A stretch of 64,000 nucleotides of DNA from contig JAFTGN010000098.1 in NCBI GenBank assembly GCA_017457865.1, positions 1-64,000 of the forward strand. The letters run 5' to 3'. The DNA is from Lachnospiraceae bacterium. GTDB lineage: Bacteria > Bacillota > Clostridia > Lachnospirales > Lachnospiraceae. This document shows positions 34,883 to 44,153 of this stretch, piece after piece. The translations under genes were made by a program, and so were the position numbers. How positions within the stretch are numbered: position 1 is the first letter of the stretch; every line of letters begins with the position of its first letter. The notes beneath the pieces are model-generated. The model did not search any database. It was given only the letters and a program-made list of their open reading frames with translations, and was not told the DNA's origin.

Positions 34883-35519
34883 TGTCCTGCTCCCTTTCTG
34901 CATTCTGTATCACCGGCAGATACAATCCGTTCTGCTGAATATAAGAAAGTACCCGCTGATCCACCCAGTCTGACATATCTTTTCCCTGCCTGATTCCTTC
35001 CCGAATCGCGCTGGAAGAAATGGGAATTTCCGGAACATCCATCAGCCGGATGTCAGCCTGATACTTTTTCTGTAAAAACTGCATAGTCGCCAGCAGAGAG
35101 GCTTCCGTCTGTGTATTTCGTCTGGCAGCCAGGATCACTGCATGATGGAAAATGATTTCCGGATGATACCACTGATCCATATAGTCCAGCGAATCTGCCC
35201 CTACAATATAGTAATATCGATTGTCCGGATAGGTGCTGCATAACATCTGTAATGTATCGGCAGTATAGGTATTCCCCTTACGTTGTAATTCAATTTCTGA
35301 CAGTTCCAGTCCCTCATGATCACAGATGGCAAGAGCCGTCATGGCAGCACGGTGGGCACCCTCCGTCACAGTACGGGAACCATTCTTATAGGCCGGTACA
35401 CCTGTGGGCATAAACCAAACACGATCCAATGAAAACTGGGTCTTCGCAGCAGTTCCCAACATCACATGTCCAATATGAATGGGATCAAATGTCCCTCCCA
35501 TAATTCCAATCCGGTTCAT
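34875..35519 (-). CDS. nadD: Nicotinate-nucleotide adenylyltransferase
   Basis: NadD joins nicotinate mononucleotide and ATP to form deamido-NAD+ in NAD synthesis. The 214-residue protein begins MNRIGIMGGTFDPIHIGHV, with the nucleotidyl-transferase HxGH-like motif, and has the C-terminal ISSSAIREGI motif. The start at 35519 has AAAGGAGG five bases upstream. The 13-codon upstream extension of the frame is not conserved. It is part of the obgE-yhbY-nadD-yqeK-rsfS run. Confidence 0.95.
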   Translation of the reverse strand: MNRIGIMGGTFDPIHIGHVMLGTAAKTQFSLDRVWFMPTGVPAYKNGSRTVTEGAHRAAMTALAICDHEGLELSEIELQRKGNTYTADTLQMLCSTYPDNRYYYIVGADSLDYMDQWYHPEIIFHHAVILAARRNTQTEASLLATMQFLQKKYQADIRLMDVPEIPISSSAIREGIRQGKDMSDWVDQRVLSYIQQNGLYLPVIQNAEREQDNG

Positions 35520-35572
35520 ACGCTCCTCCTTTGTGATTGAGACAGATTCCATTTCCAATGTTTGCCATCTCT

Positions 35573-35869
35573 TTATCTGGGCATCTGGTATCTGCGTTTT
35601 TCCGGGTCCTTGTGGGGACGATATAACACGATCTTCTTCCCGATTACCTGTACCACATCCGCACGGGTTCTGCCTGCTATCGCATCTGCAATGTAATGTA
35701 CATCATCGGTACAATTTTGTAGTACATTTAACTTGATCAATTCTCTTGCCTCAAGCGCTTCACTGACTGCCTCTGTCAGTTCCGGTGTCACACTGGCTTT
35801 GCCAATGTGTAAAATCGGTTCCATGGTCATTGCCTGGGAACGCAGATAAGCTCTTTCTTTGCTTGTCAT
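35573..35869 (-). CDS. yhbY: YhbY/CRM-domain RNA-binding protein
   Basis: The 98-residue protein is a single CRM domain with the signature LRSQAMTMEPILHIGKASVT, then ELIKLNVLQNC, and VVQVIGKKIVLYR. YhbY binds pre-ribosomal 50S particles and assists assembly. It follows obgE by five bases and precedes nadD, consistent with a ribosome-assembly cluster. Confidence 0.93.
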   Translation of the reverse strand: MTSKERAYLRSQAMTMEPILHIGKASVTPELTEAVSEALEARELIKLNVLQNCTDDVHYIADAIAGRTRADVVQVIGKKIVLYRPHKDPEKRRYQMPR

Positions 35870-35874
35870 GATTT

Positions 35875-37158
35875 CTACTCCTTATAATAATCAAATGCCA
35901 ATCCATACATACGTACGGTATCTCCCTCTTCAATTCCGGCAGCTTCTAAATCATCCAGAATACCGCTGGTCTTTAAGAACTGCTGGAAGAACGCAAAACC
36001 ACGCTCTGTATCCAGATTGGTATACCCTAACATTTTCTCGATCCGCGGTCCTTCCACTGTATACTCATGGTCGCCAGTATGTTCTACCGTATAAGGCAGA
36101 TTTGCATTGGAATTGACCGTATATTCAAATTCTTTCTCAAATACAATCGGTTCCGGATCTACTGTTTTTAAAAGATCTCTCACATAATATAACAGTTCTT
36201 TTACCCCATCTCCTGTGGCAGCAGAAATAGGGAAGATGGGAATGTCGGTTCCATATTCCTCACGAATCAACTGTACCATTTCTTCTCTGTCTTCTTCCGG
36301 CAGCGTGTCCATCTTATTGGCCGCAATCACCTGGGGACGCTTCATCAGATCCGGATTATATGCCTCCAATTCCCCATTGATGGCACGGATATCTTCCACC
36401 GGATCCCGTCCTTCCACACCGGCACCGTCAATGATATGAATCAACACTTTGGTGCGCTCAATGTGACGCAAAAACTCATGTCCCAGACCTACCCCCTGAG
36501 AGGCGCCCTCGATCAGTCCCGGAATATCTGCGATGACAAAACCGCCTCCCTCTAAGTCTACCACACCCAAATTCGGTGTGAGGGTAGTAAAATGATAATT
36601 GGCAATCTTTGGTCTGGCATTGGTCACCCTGGAAAGAAACGTGGACTTTCCTACATTTGGAAAACCGATCAATCCCACATCTGCAATGACCTTTAATTCC
36701 AAATACACCCACAATTCCTGGGAAGGCTGTCCCGGCTGGGCATATTTAGGGGCCTGCATGGTAGGAGTGGCAAAATTCATATTGCCCAAGCCACCTCTGC
36801 CACCTTTCAAGATCACTTCACGATCATTGCCTCTGGACATATCGGTGATCACCTTGCCACTTTCTGCATCATAGACTACGGTTCCTTCCGGCACTTTGAT
36901 CACCAAATCTTTTCCATTGGCACCATGACAACGTCTCTTTCCGCCTTCTTCACCATTTTCCGCAACATATTTTCTCACATGACGAAAATCATATAATGTA
37001 TTCAGTCCCTTGTCCACTTCGAATATAATGTCACCGCCACGGCCGCCGTCACCGCCGTCCGGACCGCCATCCGGCACAAACAGTTCTCTCCTGAAGCTGA
37101 CATGTCCGTCGCCGCCCTTGCCGGATTTGATAAATATTTTGGCTCTGTCTGCAAACAT
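35875..37158 (-). CDS. obgE: Obg-family GTPase
   Basis: Obg is an essential GTPase for late 50S assembly that links growth to the stringent response. The 427-residue protein has the glycine-rich Obg fold (1-158, with KSGKGGDGHVSFRRE). The G domain follows with P-loop GFPNVGKST, G3 DIPGL and G4 NKMD, and then the C-terminal OCT domain (about 350-427) found in Gram-positive Obg. It lies downstream of rplU-prp-rpmA but is separated from them by a hairpin terminator (37205-37245), so expression may be partly uncoupled. Confidence 0.97.
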   Translation of the reverse strand: MFADRAKIFIKSGKGGDGHVSFRRELFVPDGGPDGGDGGRGGDIIFEVDKGLNTLYDFRHVRKYVAENGEEGGKRRCHGANGKDLVIKVPEGTVVYDAESGKVITDMSRGNDREVILKGGRGGLGNMNFATPTMQAPKYAQPGQPSQELWVYLELKVIADVGLIGFPNVGKSTFLSRVTNARPKIANYHFTTLTPNLGVVDLEGGGFVIADIPGLIEGASQGVGLGHEFLRHIERTKVLIHIIDGAGVEGRDPVEDIRAINGELEAYNPDLMKRPQVIAANKMDTLPEEDREEMVQLIREEYGTDIPIFPISAATGDGVKELLYYVRDLLKTVDPEPIVFEKEFEYTVNSNANLPYTVEHTGDHEYTVEGPRIEKMLGYTNLDTERGFAFFQQFLKTSGILDDLEAAGIEEGDTVRMYGLAFDYYKE

Positions 37159-37204
37159 ATTTTACCATACCTTTCCTCTATATTCAAAAAGAAATTCCAT
37201 TCAG

Positions 37205-37245
37205 AAAAAAGAAAGCGGCTTTAAAAACCGTGTTCTAAAGCCGCT
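37205..37245 (-). terminator. Terminator or attenuator between rpmA and obgE
   Basis: On the minus strand AGCGGCTTTA pairs with TAAAGCCGCT, followed by TTCTTTTTTCT. It lies just past rpmA and may pass some transcripts into obgE. Confidence 0.8.
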
Positions 37246-37265
37246 CCATAAGGAATTTTCAATAC

Positions 37266-37550
37266 TTATTTCTCTACAGGGTATACAGAAGCCTGCTTCT
37301 TATCTCTGCCCTTTCTTTCAAAACGAAGTACACCATCTACCTTAGCAAATAATGTATCATCGCCGCCCAGTCCTACATTCACACCTGGATGAATGTGAGT
37401 ACCACGCTGTCTGTAAAGAATGTTACCAGCCTTTACGAACTGACCATCTGCTCTCTTTGCGCCTAATCTCTTAGACTCAGAATCTCTTCCGTTCTTAGTA
37501 GAACCAACACCCTTTTTATGAGCGAATAACTGAAGATTCATGCTTAACAT
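37266..37550 (-). CDS. rpmA: 50S ribosomal protein L27 with cleavable N-terminus
   Basis: L27 reaches into the peptidyl transferase centre. The 94-residue precursor starts MLSMNLQLF, followed by [15 protein letters not shown]. In Firmicutes the first nine residues are removed by the protease Prp after Phe9, and the Prp gene is immediately upstream. GGAGG seven bases ahead of the first ATG confirms that the extension is translated. Confidence 0.97.
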   Translation of the reverse strand: MLSMNLQLFAHKKGVGSTKNGRDSESKRLGAKRADGQFVKAGNILYRQRGTHIHPGVNVGLGGDDTLFAKVDGVLRFERKGRDKKQASVYPVEK

Positions 37551-37552
37551 AG

Positions 37553-37879
37553 TTACACCTCCTCGAATCTAATCTGAATAAACTGACTGCCATAGGACTC
37601 TTCTATCTGCACCAAACCAAGTGCCAGAGAATCCAAAAGCAGTTTTGATTCCACGCTGACTGACTTTACCATAAGCTTGAGGTATCCGGTTTCTTCTTCA
37701 CATTCTGTTTCAAACTCATCTTCCGTAAGCCGTTCGATGGAATTGATACAATTGATGGAAAGCGCAGACACCGAAGCACAGATGATATCGTACCCGCTTT
37801 CTGCATATCCGGCATGTCCCTCAATCTCGAAGCCACAGTTCTGTTGTTTGGAATCCTGATAAATTGTGACTGTGATCAT
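37553..37879 (-). CDS. prp: Ribosomal-processing cysteine protease Prp
   Basis: Prp cuts the N-terminal extension from L27. The 108-residue protein has the catalytic His22 ([12 protein letters not shown]) and Cys34 (IICASVSAL) at the positions known from Staphylococcus. It lies between rplU and rpmA, two to five bases from each, the typical Firmicutes order. Confidence 0.95.
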   Translation of the reverse strand: MITVTIYQDSKQQNCGFEIEGHAGYAESGYDIICASVSALSINCINSIERLTEDEFETECEEETGYLKLMVKSVSVESKLLLDSLALGLVQIEESYGSQFIQIRFEEV

Positions 37880-37884
37880 AGCAA

Positions 37885-38193
37885 TTAAGCGTTGATCTTT
37901 TCAATCTTTACTTCAGTATAAGTCTGTCTGTGACCGTTCTTCTTGTGATATCCGGTCTTTCTCTTATACTTGTAAACGATAACCTTGTCACCCTTTACAT
38001 CCCCAACGACAGATGCGGATACGGTTGCACCAGCTACAGTTGGTGTACCAACGACTAACTCACCGTTGTTTACTGCAAGAACATCCTCGAATGTATAAGC
38101 AGAACCTGCCTCAACACCAAGCTTTTCTACTCTAATGATATCGCCTTCGGAAACTTTGTACTGCTTACCACCTGTTGCAATAATTGCGTACAT
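37885..38193 (-). CDS. rplU: 50S ribosomal protein L21
   Basis: The 102-residue protein begins MYAIIATGGKQYKVSEGDII and ends with the L21 signature YKRKTGYHKKNGHRQTYTEV. It binds 23S rRNA at the base of the large subunit. It is first in the rplU-prp-rpmA operon, preceded by a strong promoter and a leader that may be the L21 autoregulatory element. Confidence 0.98.
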   Translation of the reverse strand: MYAIIATGGKQYKVSEGDIIRVEKLGVEAGSAYTFEDVLAVNNGELVVGTPTVAGATVSASVVGDVKGDKVIVYKYKRKTGYHKKNGHRQTYTEVKIEKINA

Positions 38194-38269
38194 AATGGCA
38201 CCTCCTCTGAATCATTACTCGCCAAATCGGTACATATTACTATGTTTGAAACCTGATTGAGCGGCACAC
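38194..38269 (-). promoter_or_regulatory. Leader of rplU, candidate L21 leader RNA
   Basis: The 76-base leader contains short complementary segments (ATAGTAATAT, GAGCGG/CCGCTC-like) and ends with AGGAGG. L21 leaders are a known Firmicutes class placed exactly here. The match is by position, not by a checked fold. Confidence 0.4.
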
Positions 38270-38275
38270 TCATTA

Positions 38276-38304
38276 AATATACTCTTTCTCTCCCGTAAAG
38301 TCAA
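38276..38304 (-). promoter_or_regulatory. Sigma-A promoter of rplU-prp-rpmA
   Basis: On the minus strand TTGACT (38299-38304) and TATATT (38276-38281) are 17 bases apart. Confidence 0.82.
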
Positions 38305-38349
38305 GCTTTTTCTAAATTTTTTGGATGAATTCCAAACCTGAGAAAATAC

Positions 38350-38368
38350 ACACTTGACACAATCAAGT
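38350..38368 (-). terminator. Weak terminator after lepB
   Basis: CACTTGA and TCAAGTG form a 7-bp stem with a five-base loop. The minus strand continues TGTATTTTCT. Confidence 0.5.
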
Positions 38369-38386
38369 GCCACTGGACATTTTCAC

Positions 38387-38923
38387 TTATTCTAACATTC
38401 TTGGAGATGGAAAATACACGCAAATTGCCTTGGACTGGATCTTCTCCAATGCCACATATGGATTGTTCCACATCCTCGAATCCGCAGAATGATTCCGATT
38501 GTCTCCCAGCATAAAATAATGTCCCTCCGGTACTTCATAAGGGCCATATGTACCATATGGTGTTTCGTTCAAATACGGCTCATCCAAAGGCTCTGTGGCA
38601 TCATCTATGTACACTTTTCCATCAATGATGTTGACGGTTTCTCCAGGTAATCCAATGATCCGCTTGATATACATCTCTTCCTCATTATCCGGCCAGGCAA
38701 ACACCACAATGTCTCCTCTTTCCGGCAAAGAATTCAGATATGCCAGACGATTGCCAAATAAACGGTCATTTGGCATAATGGTAGACTCCATAGAGCCTGT
38801 TGGCACTTTGATACTGGCAATAATAAACCGATTGATAAACAGTCCGATGGCAAGTGCCACCGCAAATGTAATGACATAACTCATCACTTCTTTGAAAATG
38901 GTTTTCTTCCTTTCCTGATCCAT
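38387..38923 (-). CDS. lepB: Signal peptidase I
   Basis: The enzyme cleaves signal peptides from secreted proteins at the outer face of the membrane. The 178-residue protein has one N-terminal membrane helix (about 12-32), the catalytic serine in KVPTGSMESTI, and the catalytic lysine in EEEMYIKRIIGLPGE. The C-terminal box GDNRNHSADSR is also present. Gram-positive type, single helix. AGAGGGA precedes the ATG. Confidence 0.96.
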   Translation of the reverse strand: MDQERKKTIFKEVMSYVITFAVALAIGLFINRFIIASIKVPTGSMESTIMPNDRLFGNRLAYLNSLPERGDIVVFAWPDNEEEMYIKRIIGLPGETVNIIDGKVYIDDATEPLDEPYLNETPYGTYGPYEVPEGHYFMLGDNRNHSADSRMWNNPYVALEKIQSKAICVYFPSPRMLE

Positions 38924-38977
38924 AACATCCCTCTATTGCTTCCCTCATAAACATTTTTGGAATATTCCCACATCCAT

Positions 38978-39015
38978 AAAAACTGCAGCATCCCGAAAAT
39001 GATACTGCAGTTTTT
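38978..39015 (-). terminator. Terminator after the ClpP-like gene
   Basis: AAAACTGCAG (38979-38988) pairs with CTGCAGTTTT (39005-39014). On the minus strand a run of T follows. The A/T tails on both sides would let it work in either direction. Confidence 0.8.
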
Positions 39016-39080
39016 GGAACTTAATCATATCCCGTGTATTATCATAATACAATTCTACAAAAAGGTCAAATATTTTCTGC

Positions 39081-39764
39081 TTATTTTTTTTCTACAGACT
39101 TCTTTTGCCCGATCAGCTCATACAATTTTTGTAACGCCTCATGAATCCCGCCAGTTTCATAAATTAGCCCCTTTTGCACCGCATCTTCTCCCACCAGAAT
39201 AGTTCCCAGATCTTTTGTCATCTCTCCGGTTTCCAACATCATTTTTTCCATCTGCTCCTGACTGACACCGGAATGTGCAGCCACAAAACCGGTAATTCGA
39301 TTTTGCAGTCTGGTAAAATACTCATAGGTTTGCGGCGCACCAATGATCATTCCGTTCATTCGCACCGGATGAATCAACATGGCACCGGAAGGTACAATGA
39401 ATGAATAATTTGTACTTACCGCCAGCGGCACTCCAATGGAATGACAGCCTCCCAGTACAAGGGACACACTGGGTACACTCAATGATGCAATCATTTCTGC
39501 AATGGCAAGCCCTGCCTCAATATCCCCACCTACCGTATTCAGCAGCATCAGCAGTCCATCCATTTCCTGACTATCTTCCAATGCAGCCAATTGCGGAAGT
39601 ACATGTTCATATTTCGTAGACTTTACACCAGAGCCAAGGCATTCATGCCCCTCGATCTCTCCAATGACAGAAAGCAGATGAATTCTGTAATGCTGTCTGT
39701 TTTCTTCTAAAGTCATCTGTCCGTCATCTCCGGTCTGCTGTCCCCGTTCCTGTTCTGATGCCAT
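39081..39764 (-). CDS. ClpP-like serine protease (TepA/YmfB type)
   Basis: The 227-residue protein has the ClpP crotonase fold. LLMLLNTVGGDIEAGLAIAE is the substrate groove, the catalytic Ser is in GGCHSIGVPLA, and the His is in AMLIHPVRMNG. It differs from true ClpP (GMAASMG, MIHQP) and resembles TepA, a membrane-associated or forespore-linked Firmicutes protease. The first 35 residues are charged and disordered. ATG 39764 with GGAGG eight bases upstream is the start; the frame extends 27 codons further. It has its own terminator. Confidence 0.82.
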   Translation of the reverse strand: MASEQERGQQTGDDGQMTLEENRQHYRIHLLSVIGEIEGHECLGSGVKSTKYEHVLPQLAALEDSQEMDGLLMLLNTVGGDIEAGLAIAEMIASLSVPSVSLVLGGCHSIGVPLAVSTNYSFIVPSGAMLIHPVRMNGMIIGAPQTYEYFTRLQNRITGFVAAHSGVSQEQMEKMMLETGEMTKDLGTILVGEDAVQKGLIYETGGIHEALQKLYELIGQKKSVEKK

Positions 39765-39882
39765 GGCACACACCTCCCACTCCATTTCACAACCAGTTTT
39801 TCTGTGCTGTATTGTGCTAATGAAAAGAAGGCCATCACCTTTCATGTGGATCCATGTTGAGACAACCTTCTTTTCTATCTCA

Positions 39883-39903
39883 AAGGGAGTATCAATCTCC
39901 CTT
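39883..39903 (-). terminator. Hairpin after metH
   Basis: AAGGGAG and CTCCCTT form a 7-bp stem. The T-tract on the minus strand is short (TTTGAG), so termination may be partial. Confidence 0.45.
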
Positions 39904-39939
39904 CAAGCAGTGTGTGCAGTTTTTAAAAAAATATTACGC

Positions 39940-42378
39940 CTATACAAAAATAGATTCCGCATAACGAACCGTTGCCATGGCATCTTTTGCATAACAGTCT
40001 GCGCCAATCTCATCTGCATATTCCTGTGTCAGCACCGCGCCGCCTACTACAATTTTTGTATCCGGTTTGTGTGCATGAAGCTGCTTAATGGTTTCTTCCA
40101 TGCTGACCACAGTGGTGGTCATCAACGCGCTCAAACCTACCAGCTGGATATTCCGGTCAATGGCAGTTTCCACGATCAGTTCCGGAGGCACATCTTTTCC
40201 CAGATCGATCACATCATACCCATAATTTTCCAACAGTACCTTTACGATATTTTTTCCAATGTCGTGAATATCGCCTTTTACTGTGGCCAGAATGATGGCA
40301 CCCTTCTTTTCCTCATTTCCTTTACCGGAGGCATTGAGGATCTTACGAATGACTGCAAAAGCTGCTTTGGCCGCATCCGCGCTCATCAGCAGCTGGGGAA
40401 GAAAGACGGTGCCTTTTTCAAACCCTTTTCCCACCTTATCCAGTGCCGGAATCATCTCTTCGTTGATGATATCCAGAGAATCCCTTGTCTTTAACAGTTC
40501 TTCCGTGACTTCCTCTGCACTTTCCTTTAATCCTCTTTCAATGCATTCTCCCAATGTTCTGCTACCACCTGCAGCTGCCTGTGCCGGTGCTGTCCCACCG
40601 GAAGTTCCCGGCGCTGCATTGTATACAGGAGCCGAAGTGCCTGCATACTTGGCAGTAAAAGACTGGCAGTTTTCATCCTGACCGGATAGTGTCAAATAGG
40701 CGTCATAGGCCTGCATCATGGCATCTGAACTTGGATTCATGATGGCAGCACTCAGACCATTGTGCAGTGCCATGCCAAAGAAGGAGGCGTTGATAATATC
40801 ACGTCTGGGCAATCCAAAAGAGATATTGGACACGCCCAATATGGAACAGCCGTGAAGTTCATCCCGAATCCGGCGGATGGTTTCCAAAGTGGCAATGGCC
40901 GCTTCCGTATCGGAACTGACGGTCATCGCCAGACCATCAAATACAAAATCCCGAATGGTCAGTCCGTATTTGGCACCTTCTGCCAGCAACTTTCTGGCAA
41001 TGGCAATTCTGCCGTCTGCTGTTTCCGGAATGCCGGCCTCATCTAACAGAAGCGCAACCACCACACCGCCATACTTTTGTACCAGTGGAAAGATCATATC
41101 CATAGATTCCTGCTTGCCATTGACAGAATTGATCAATGGTTTTCCATTGTATCGTCTCAGTGCGGATTCCATTGCCTCTGCACTGGATGTATCAATCTGC
41201 AGCGGCAGATCTAAGATGCTTTGCAGCTGTGTCACTGCCGCAGTCAGCATCGCAGTCTCATCAATACCCGGCAGCCCCACATTCACATCCAGTACATGAG
41301 CGCCTTTTTCCTCCTGGGTCAGACCTTCCTGCAAAATATATTCCATGTTATTATCCCGCAGTGCCTGTTTGAAGCGGGACTTTCCGGTTGGATTGATCCG
41401 CTCTCCTACCAGCACCGGACGTTTGCCAAGCGTAACGCTCTTAGAATAAGAACAGATCACAGAACGATTCTTCTCTACAATTGGTTTCGGCTTGATATCC
41501 TTACACCGGTTCACCAGTTCTGCAATGTGCGCCGGAGTGGTACCACAGCATCCCCCCAATCCCCATGCACCGGCTTCTGCAATGCCGATCATATCATCTA
41601 CAAATTCTTTTGGTCCTACATCATAAACCGTCTTGCCGCCTTCGCTTCTGGGCAGTCCCGCATTAGGATTGACGATCACTGGAATAGAGGCATATTCTAA
41701 CAGCTGGTCTACCATGGGCTTCATCAGATCCGGTCCCAGTCCACAGTTCACACCCAGTGCTGTCACACCCAGACTCTCCATGGTGGCAACCACTGTTTCC
41801 GGCGTACCACCAGTCAACAGCTTTCCGTTTTCTCCAAAGATGGCAGTGGCAAAAATGGGCAGATCACAGTTTTCCTTTGCCGCCAATACAGCCGCCTTCA
41901 TCTCATACAGATCGCTCATGGTTTCAATGAGAATCAAATCTACACCCAGACGGCTGCCGATGCGCACCACATCCGCAAAAATGCGGACTGCATCTTCAAA
42001 ATCCAGATCCCCCATAGGTTTCAACAGTTTTCCCGTAGGACCAATGTCCAACGCAATGTAACAGTCTCTGTCCGGTTCTTCTTCATGGATGCGCCGCACT
42101 GCCTCTTTTACATGCTCCACTGCTGCCCCGATGATTTCTTCCAGAGAATGCTCGCCTCCTTCTGGAAATTTCAATCGGTTTGCTCCAAACGTATTGGTGT
42201 TTGCCACATCTGCACCGGCTTTGTAATAGTCATATGCAATTTGTGTAATAGACTCCCCATGGGTCAGATTCCATACTTCCGGCAGTTCACCGGCTTTCAG
42301 TCCCTGCTCCTGCAAAATACTGCCCATGCCGCCGTCAAAAAACAACATTTGCTTTCCTAATTTTTCTGTAATTTTCAT
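39940..42378 (-). CDS. metH: Cobalamin-dependent methionine synthase, short form without reactivation domain
   Basis: MetH moves the methyl group of 5-methyl-THF to homocysteine by way of methylcobalamin. Three of the four classical modules are present. The homocysteine domain has zinc cysteines in GVNCGLGPD and GGCCGTTPAHI, the pterin-binding domain has VGERINPTGKSRF, and the cap/B12 domain has GDIHDIGKN. The fourth, the SAM-dependent reactivation module, is absent (812 residues, not about 1200) and is supplied by the upstream gene at 42437. The start is uncertain: ATG 42378 begins the family N-terminus, while earlier in-frame ATGs (42402, 42420) fall in a hairpin repeat. Confidence 0.94.
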   Translation of the reverse strand: MKITEKLGKQMLFFDGGMGSILQEQGLKAGELPEVWNLTHGESITQIAYDYYKAGADVANTNTFGANRLKFPEGGEHSLEEIIGAAVEHVKEAVRRIHEEEPDRDCYIALDIGPTGKLLKPMGDLDFEDAVRIFADVVRIGSRLGVDLILIETMSDLYEMKAAVLAAKENCDLPIFATAIFGENGKLLTGGTPETVVATMESLGVTALGVNCGLGPDLMKPMVDQLLEYASIPVIVNPNAGLPRSEGGKTVYDVGPKEFVDDMIGIAEAGAWGLGGCCGTTPAHIAELVNRCKDIKPKPIVEKNRSVICSYSKSVTLGKRPVLVGERINPTGKSRFKQALRDNNMEYILQEGLTQEEKGAHVLDVNVGLPGIDETAMLTAAVTQLQSILDLPLQIDTSSAEAMESALRRYNGKPLINSVNGKQESMDMIFPLVQKYGGVVVALLLDEAGIPETADGRIAIARKLLAEGAKYGLTIRDFVFDGLAMTVSSDTEAAIATLETIRRIRDELHGCSILGVSNISFGLPRRDIINASFFGMALHNGLSAAIMNPSSDAMMQAYDAYLTLSGQDENCQSFTAKYAGTSAPVYNAAPGTSGGTAPAQAAAGGSRTLGECIERGLKESAEEVTEELLKTRDSLDIINEEMIPALDKVGKGFEKGTVFLPQLLMSADAAKAAFAVIRKILNASGKGNEEKKGAIILATVKGDIHDIGKNIVKVLLENYGYDVIDLGKDVPPELIVETAIDRNIQLVGLSALMTTTVVSMEETIKQLHAHKPDTKIVVGGAVLTQEYADEIGADCYAKDAMATVRYAESIFV

Positions 42379-42401
42379 ATCTATCGTGACGATCCTTTCC
42401 A

Positions 42402-42426
42402 TAACTGTGAAACATCCCACAGTTAC
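42402..42426 (-). repeat. Leader hairpin repeat, copy ahead of metH
   Basis: On the minus strand it reads GTAACTGTGGGATGTTTCAC followed by AGTTA. The arms TAACTGT and ACAGTTA are perfect. It fills most of the gap between the reactivation-domain gene and metH. Confidence 0.55.
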
Positions 42427-42436
42427 TTTTTCCCAA

Positions 42437-43108
42437 TTATCTACGGTATATACAGTCGGTCAATGTGCACACTTCGCAGCCTTCCTTGTGACATACGGTA
42501 TGGTTTCTGGAAAATCCAATGACCGCAGTGACGGATTTTGACGGTACCATCATATAGCTTTCCGTCAGCGTCAACCCCATCCGTTTTGCGGTCTGTAACG
42601 TATCAATCAATGGTTTTTGAAAGGAAATAGAAAAATCCCCATAACCAGGACTAAACCGGGGGCGGATGCCATATCCTTCCCCCAGCGCAATCTGACCAAT
42701 TTCCTCCTGACAGACATCACAGACCGATTCCACCAGTGCGGCGGCAGCGGCCTGTAAGATCACACTTTTGGCAGCAGTGGTCACTTCATACCGATGCATG
42801 AGCCGGTCTACATCTGCGCCCAGAGTAGCTGCCATGACAGCTGCCTTTTCACAATCTCTTAGATTTCTGGTCAGATTGACAGAGGGCACCTGCATAAAGC
42901 CAAAGTCCAGCCGGTTGTGTTCTGCGTCAATTTGAATGGGAAATATTTTATATAAATACTTTGGAACTGCCACACGATACAGTTCTGTAATACATTCCTC
43001 AATCAGTTCCTGTAAAGGGGGATCCGGTGTCTGTTTTCGCAATCCCAGATACCGATATACTTCTCTTCTTGGAATGGGATACTGTGTTTCCAAACGCCTC
43101 ACCTCCAT
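42437..43108 (-). CDS. Stand-alone methionine synthase reactivation-domain protein
   Basis: The 223-residue protein corresponds to the C-terminal activation module of long MetH enzymes, which binds S-adenosylmethionine and remethylates oxidised cobalamin. The pattern GYGIRPRFSPGYGDFSIS matches the RxSPGYGD core of that fold. The C-terminus has a Cys-rich tail (CHKEGCEVCTLTDC). It lies between metF and metH, so reduction of methylene-THF, methyl transfer and reactivation are encoded together. ATG 43108 has AAAGGGAG nine bases upstream. Confidence 0.88.
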   Translation of the reverse strand: MEVRRLETQYPIPRREVYRYLGLRKQTPDPPLQELIEECITELYRVAVPKYLYKIFPIQIDAEHNRLDFGFMQVPSVNLTRNLRDCEKAAVMAATLGADVDRLMHRYEVTTAAKSVILQAAAAALVESVCDVCQEEIGQIALGEGYGIRPRFSPGYGDFSISFQKPLIDTLQTAKRMGLTLTESYMMVPSKSVTAVIGFSRNHTVCHKEGCEVCTLTDCIYRR

Positions 43109-43179
43109 TTTTGCTGCTCCCTTTGCCTGCAATCCACTTTTATATCCAACGACAACCTGCCATCACCAAGTGTATCTGC

Positions 43180-44052
43180 CTACAGATTGATAATCTCAGA
43201 TAAATTTGCCTGAATCTGTGCTGCGATTTCCGGCTTATTCATAGTATATACATGAATATGATCCACGCCGTTGGCAATGAGGTCAATGATCTGCTCTGTG
43301 GCATAAGCAATGCCTGCCTGCTTCATGGCTGCCGGATTTCCGCCAAACCGGTCTAAAATGGATTTGAATCTTGCCGGAAGGTATGTACCAGATAATTGAA
43401 AAATACGCTTCATCTGGGATGCAGCAGTCACTGGCATAATACCGGCACAAACCGGTACATTCACCCCTGCTTCTCTGATGCGGTATAAATAATTGTGTAA
43501 GATGGCATTGTCAAAAAACATTTGTGTGGTAATAAAGTCCACACCTGCATCCACCTTTTCCTTCAAATGCCGGATATCCTCTGCTTTATTGGCGCTTTCC
43601 GGATGGCCTTCCGGATAACAAGCCGCACCGATACACAGATTTGGTGCGTAATTACGAATTTCCTCGATCAACTCACTGGCATAGTGATACTGGTTTGCCA
43701 ATGGGAAGGTTGCATCCTTTGGAATATCTCCCCGCAGTGCCAGTACGTTTTCAATTCCGTTTTCCTTCATCTGGTCTAACATCCCACGCACCTGCTCTCT
43801 GGTGGAAGAAACACAGGTCAAGTGTGCCAGGGATGCCACACCGTACTGTTCCTTGATATTTTTTGCAATTCGTACGGTATATGCACTGGTGCCACCGCCT
43901 GCACCATATGTGACACTCATAAAATCCGGCTTCAATGCCGCAATCTGATTGACCGCCGCATCCACTGCCTCAAATGCATCACTTGTCTTTGGTGGAAATA
44001 CCTCAAAAGACAATGTTACTTTTCCGCTATTTAAAATCTCTTTTACCTGCAT
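43180..44052 (-). CDS. metF: Methylenetetrahydrofolate reductase
   Basis: MetF reduces 5,10-methylene-THF to 5-methyl-THF, the methyl donor for MetH (and MetE). The 290-residue TIM-barrel protein shows the motifs LSFEVFPPKTSDAFEAV and VTYGAGGG at the N-terminus. LALRGDIPKD and DFITTQMFFDN also match, lining the FAD and folate sites. It is the first gene of metF-activator-metH, reading away from the tRNA-Ser gene. No SAM riboswitch was found in the 100-base gap before it. Confidence 0.95.
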   Translation of the reverse strand: MQVKEILNSGKVTLSFEVFPPKTSDAFEAVDAAVNQIAALKPDFMSVTYGAGGGTSAYTVRIAKNIKEQYGVASLAHLTCVSSTREQVRGMLDQMKENGIENVLALRGDIPKDATFPLANQYHYASELIEEIRNYAPNLCIGAACYPEGHPESANKAEDIRHLKEKVDAGVDFITTQMFFDNAILHNYLYRIREAGVNVPVCAGIMPVTAASQMKRIFQLSGTYLPARFKSILDRFGGNPAAMKQAGIAYATEQIIDLIANGVDHIHVYTMNKPEIAAQIQANLSEIINL

Positions 44053-44094
44053 GATGTTTCCTCCGTCCTACATACTATTTTTCAAAAGAAGTAC

Positions 44095-44123
44095 TTGATT
44101 TTTCTGCCCGTTTCATATATGAT
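44095..44123 (+). promoter_or_regulatory. Sigma-A promoter of the tRNA-Ser gene
   Basis: TTGATT (44095-44100), a 17-base spacer and TATGAT (44118-44123), 30 bases before the tRNA 5' end. Confidence 0.7.
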
Positions 44124-44153
44124 AAATAGGCACATGACTTTTTGGTCATATTT

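Noticed and set aside
40283..42061. Long plus-strand frames opposite metH
   Set aside because: They mirror codon bias of metH; no start context or domain.
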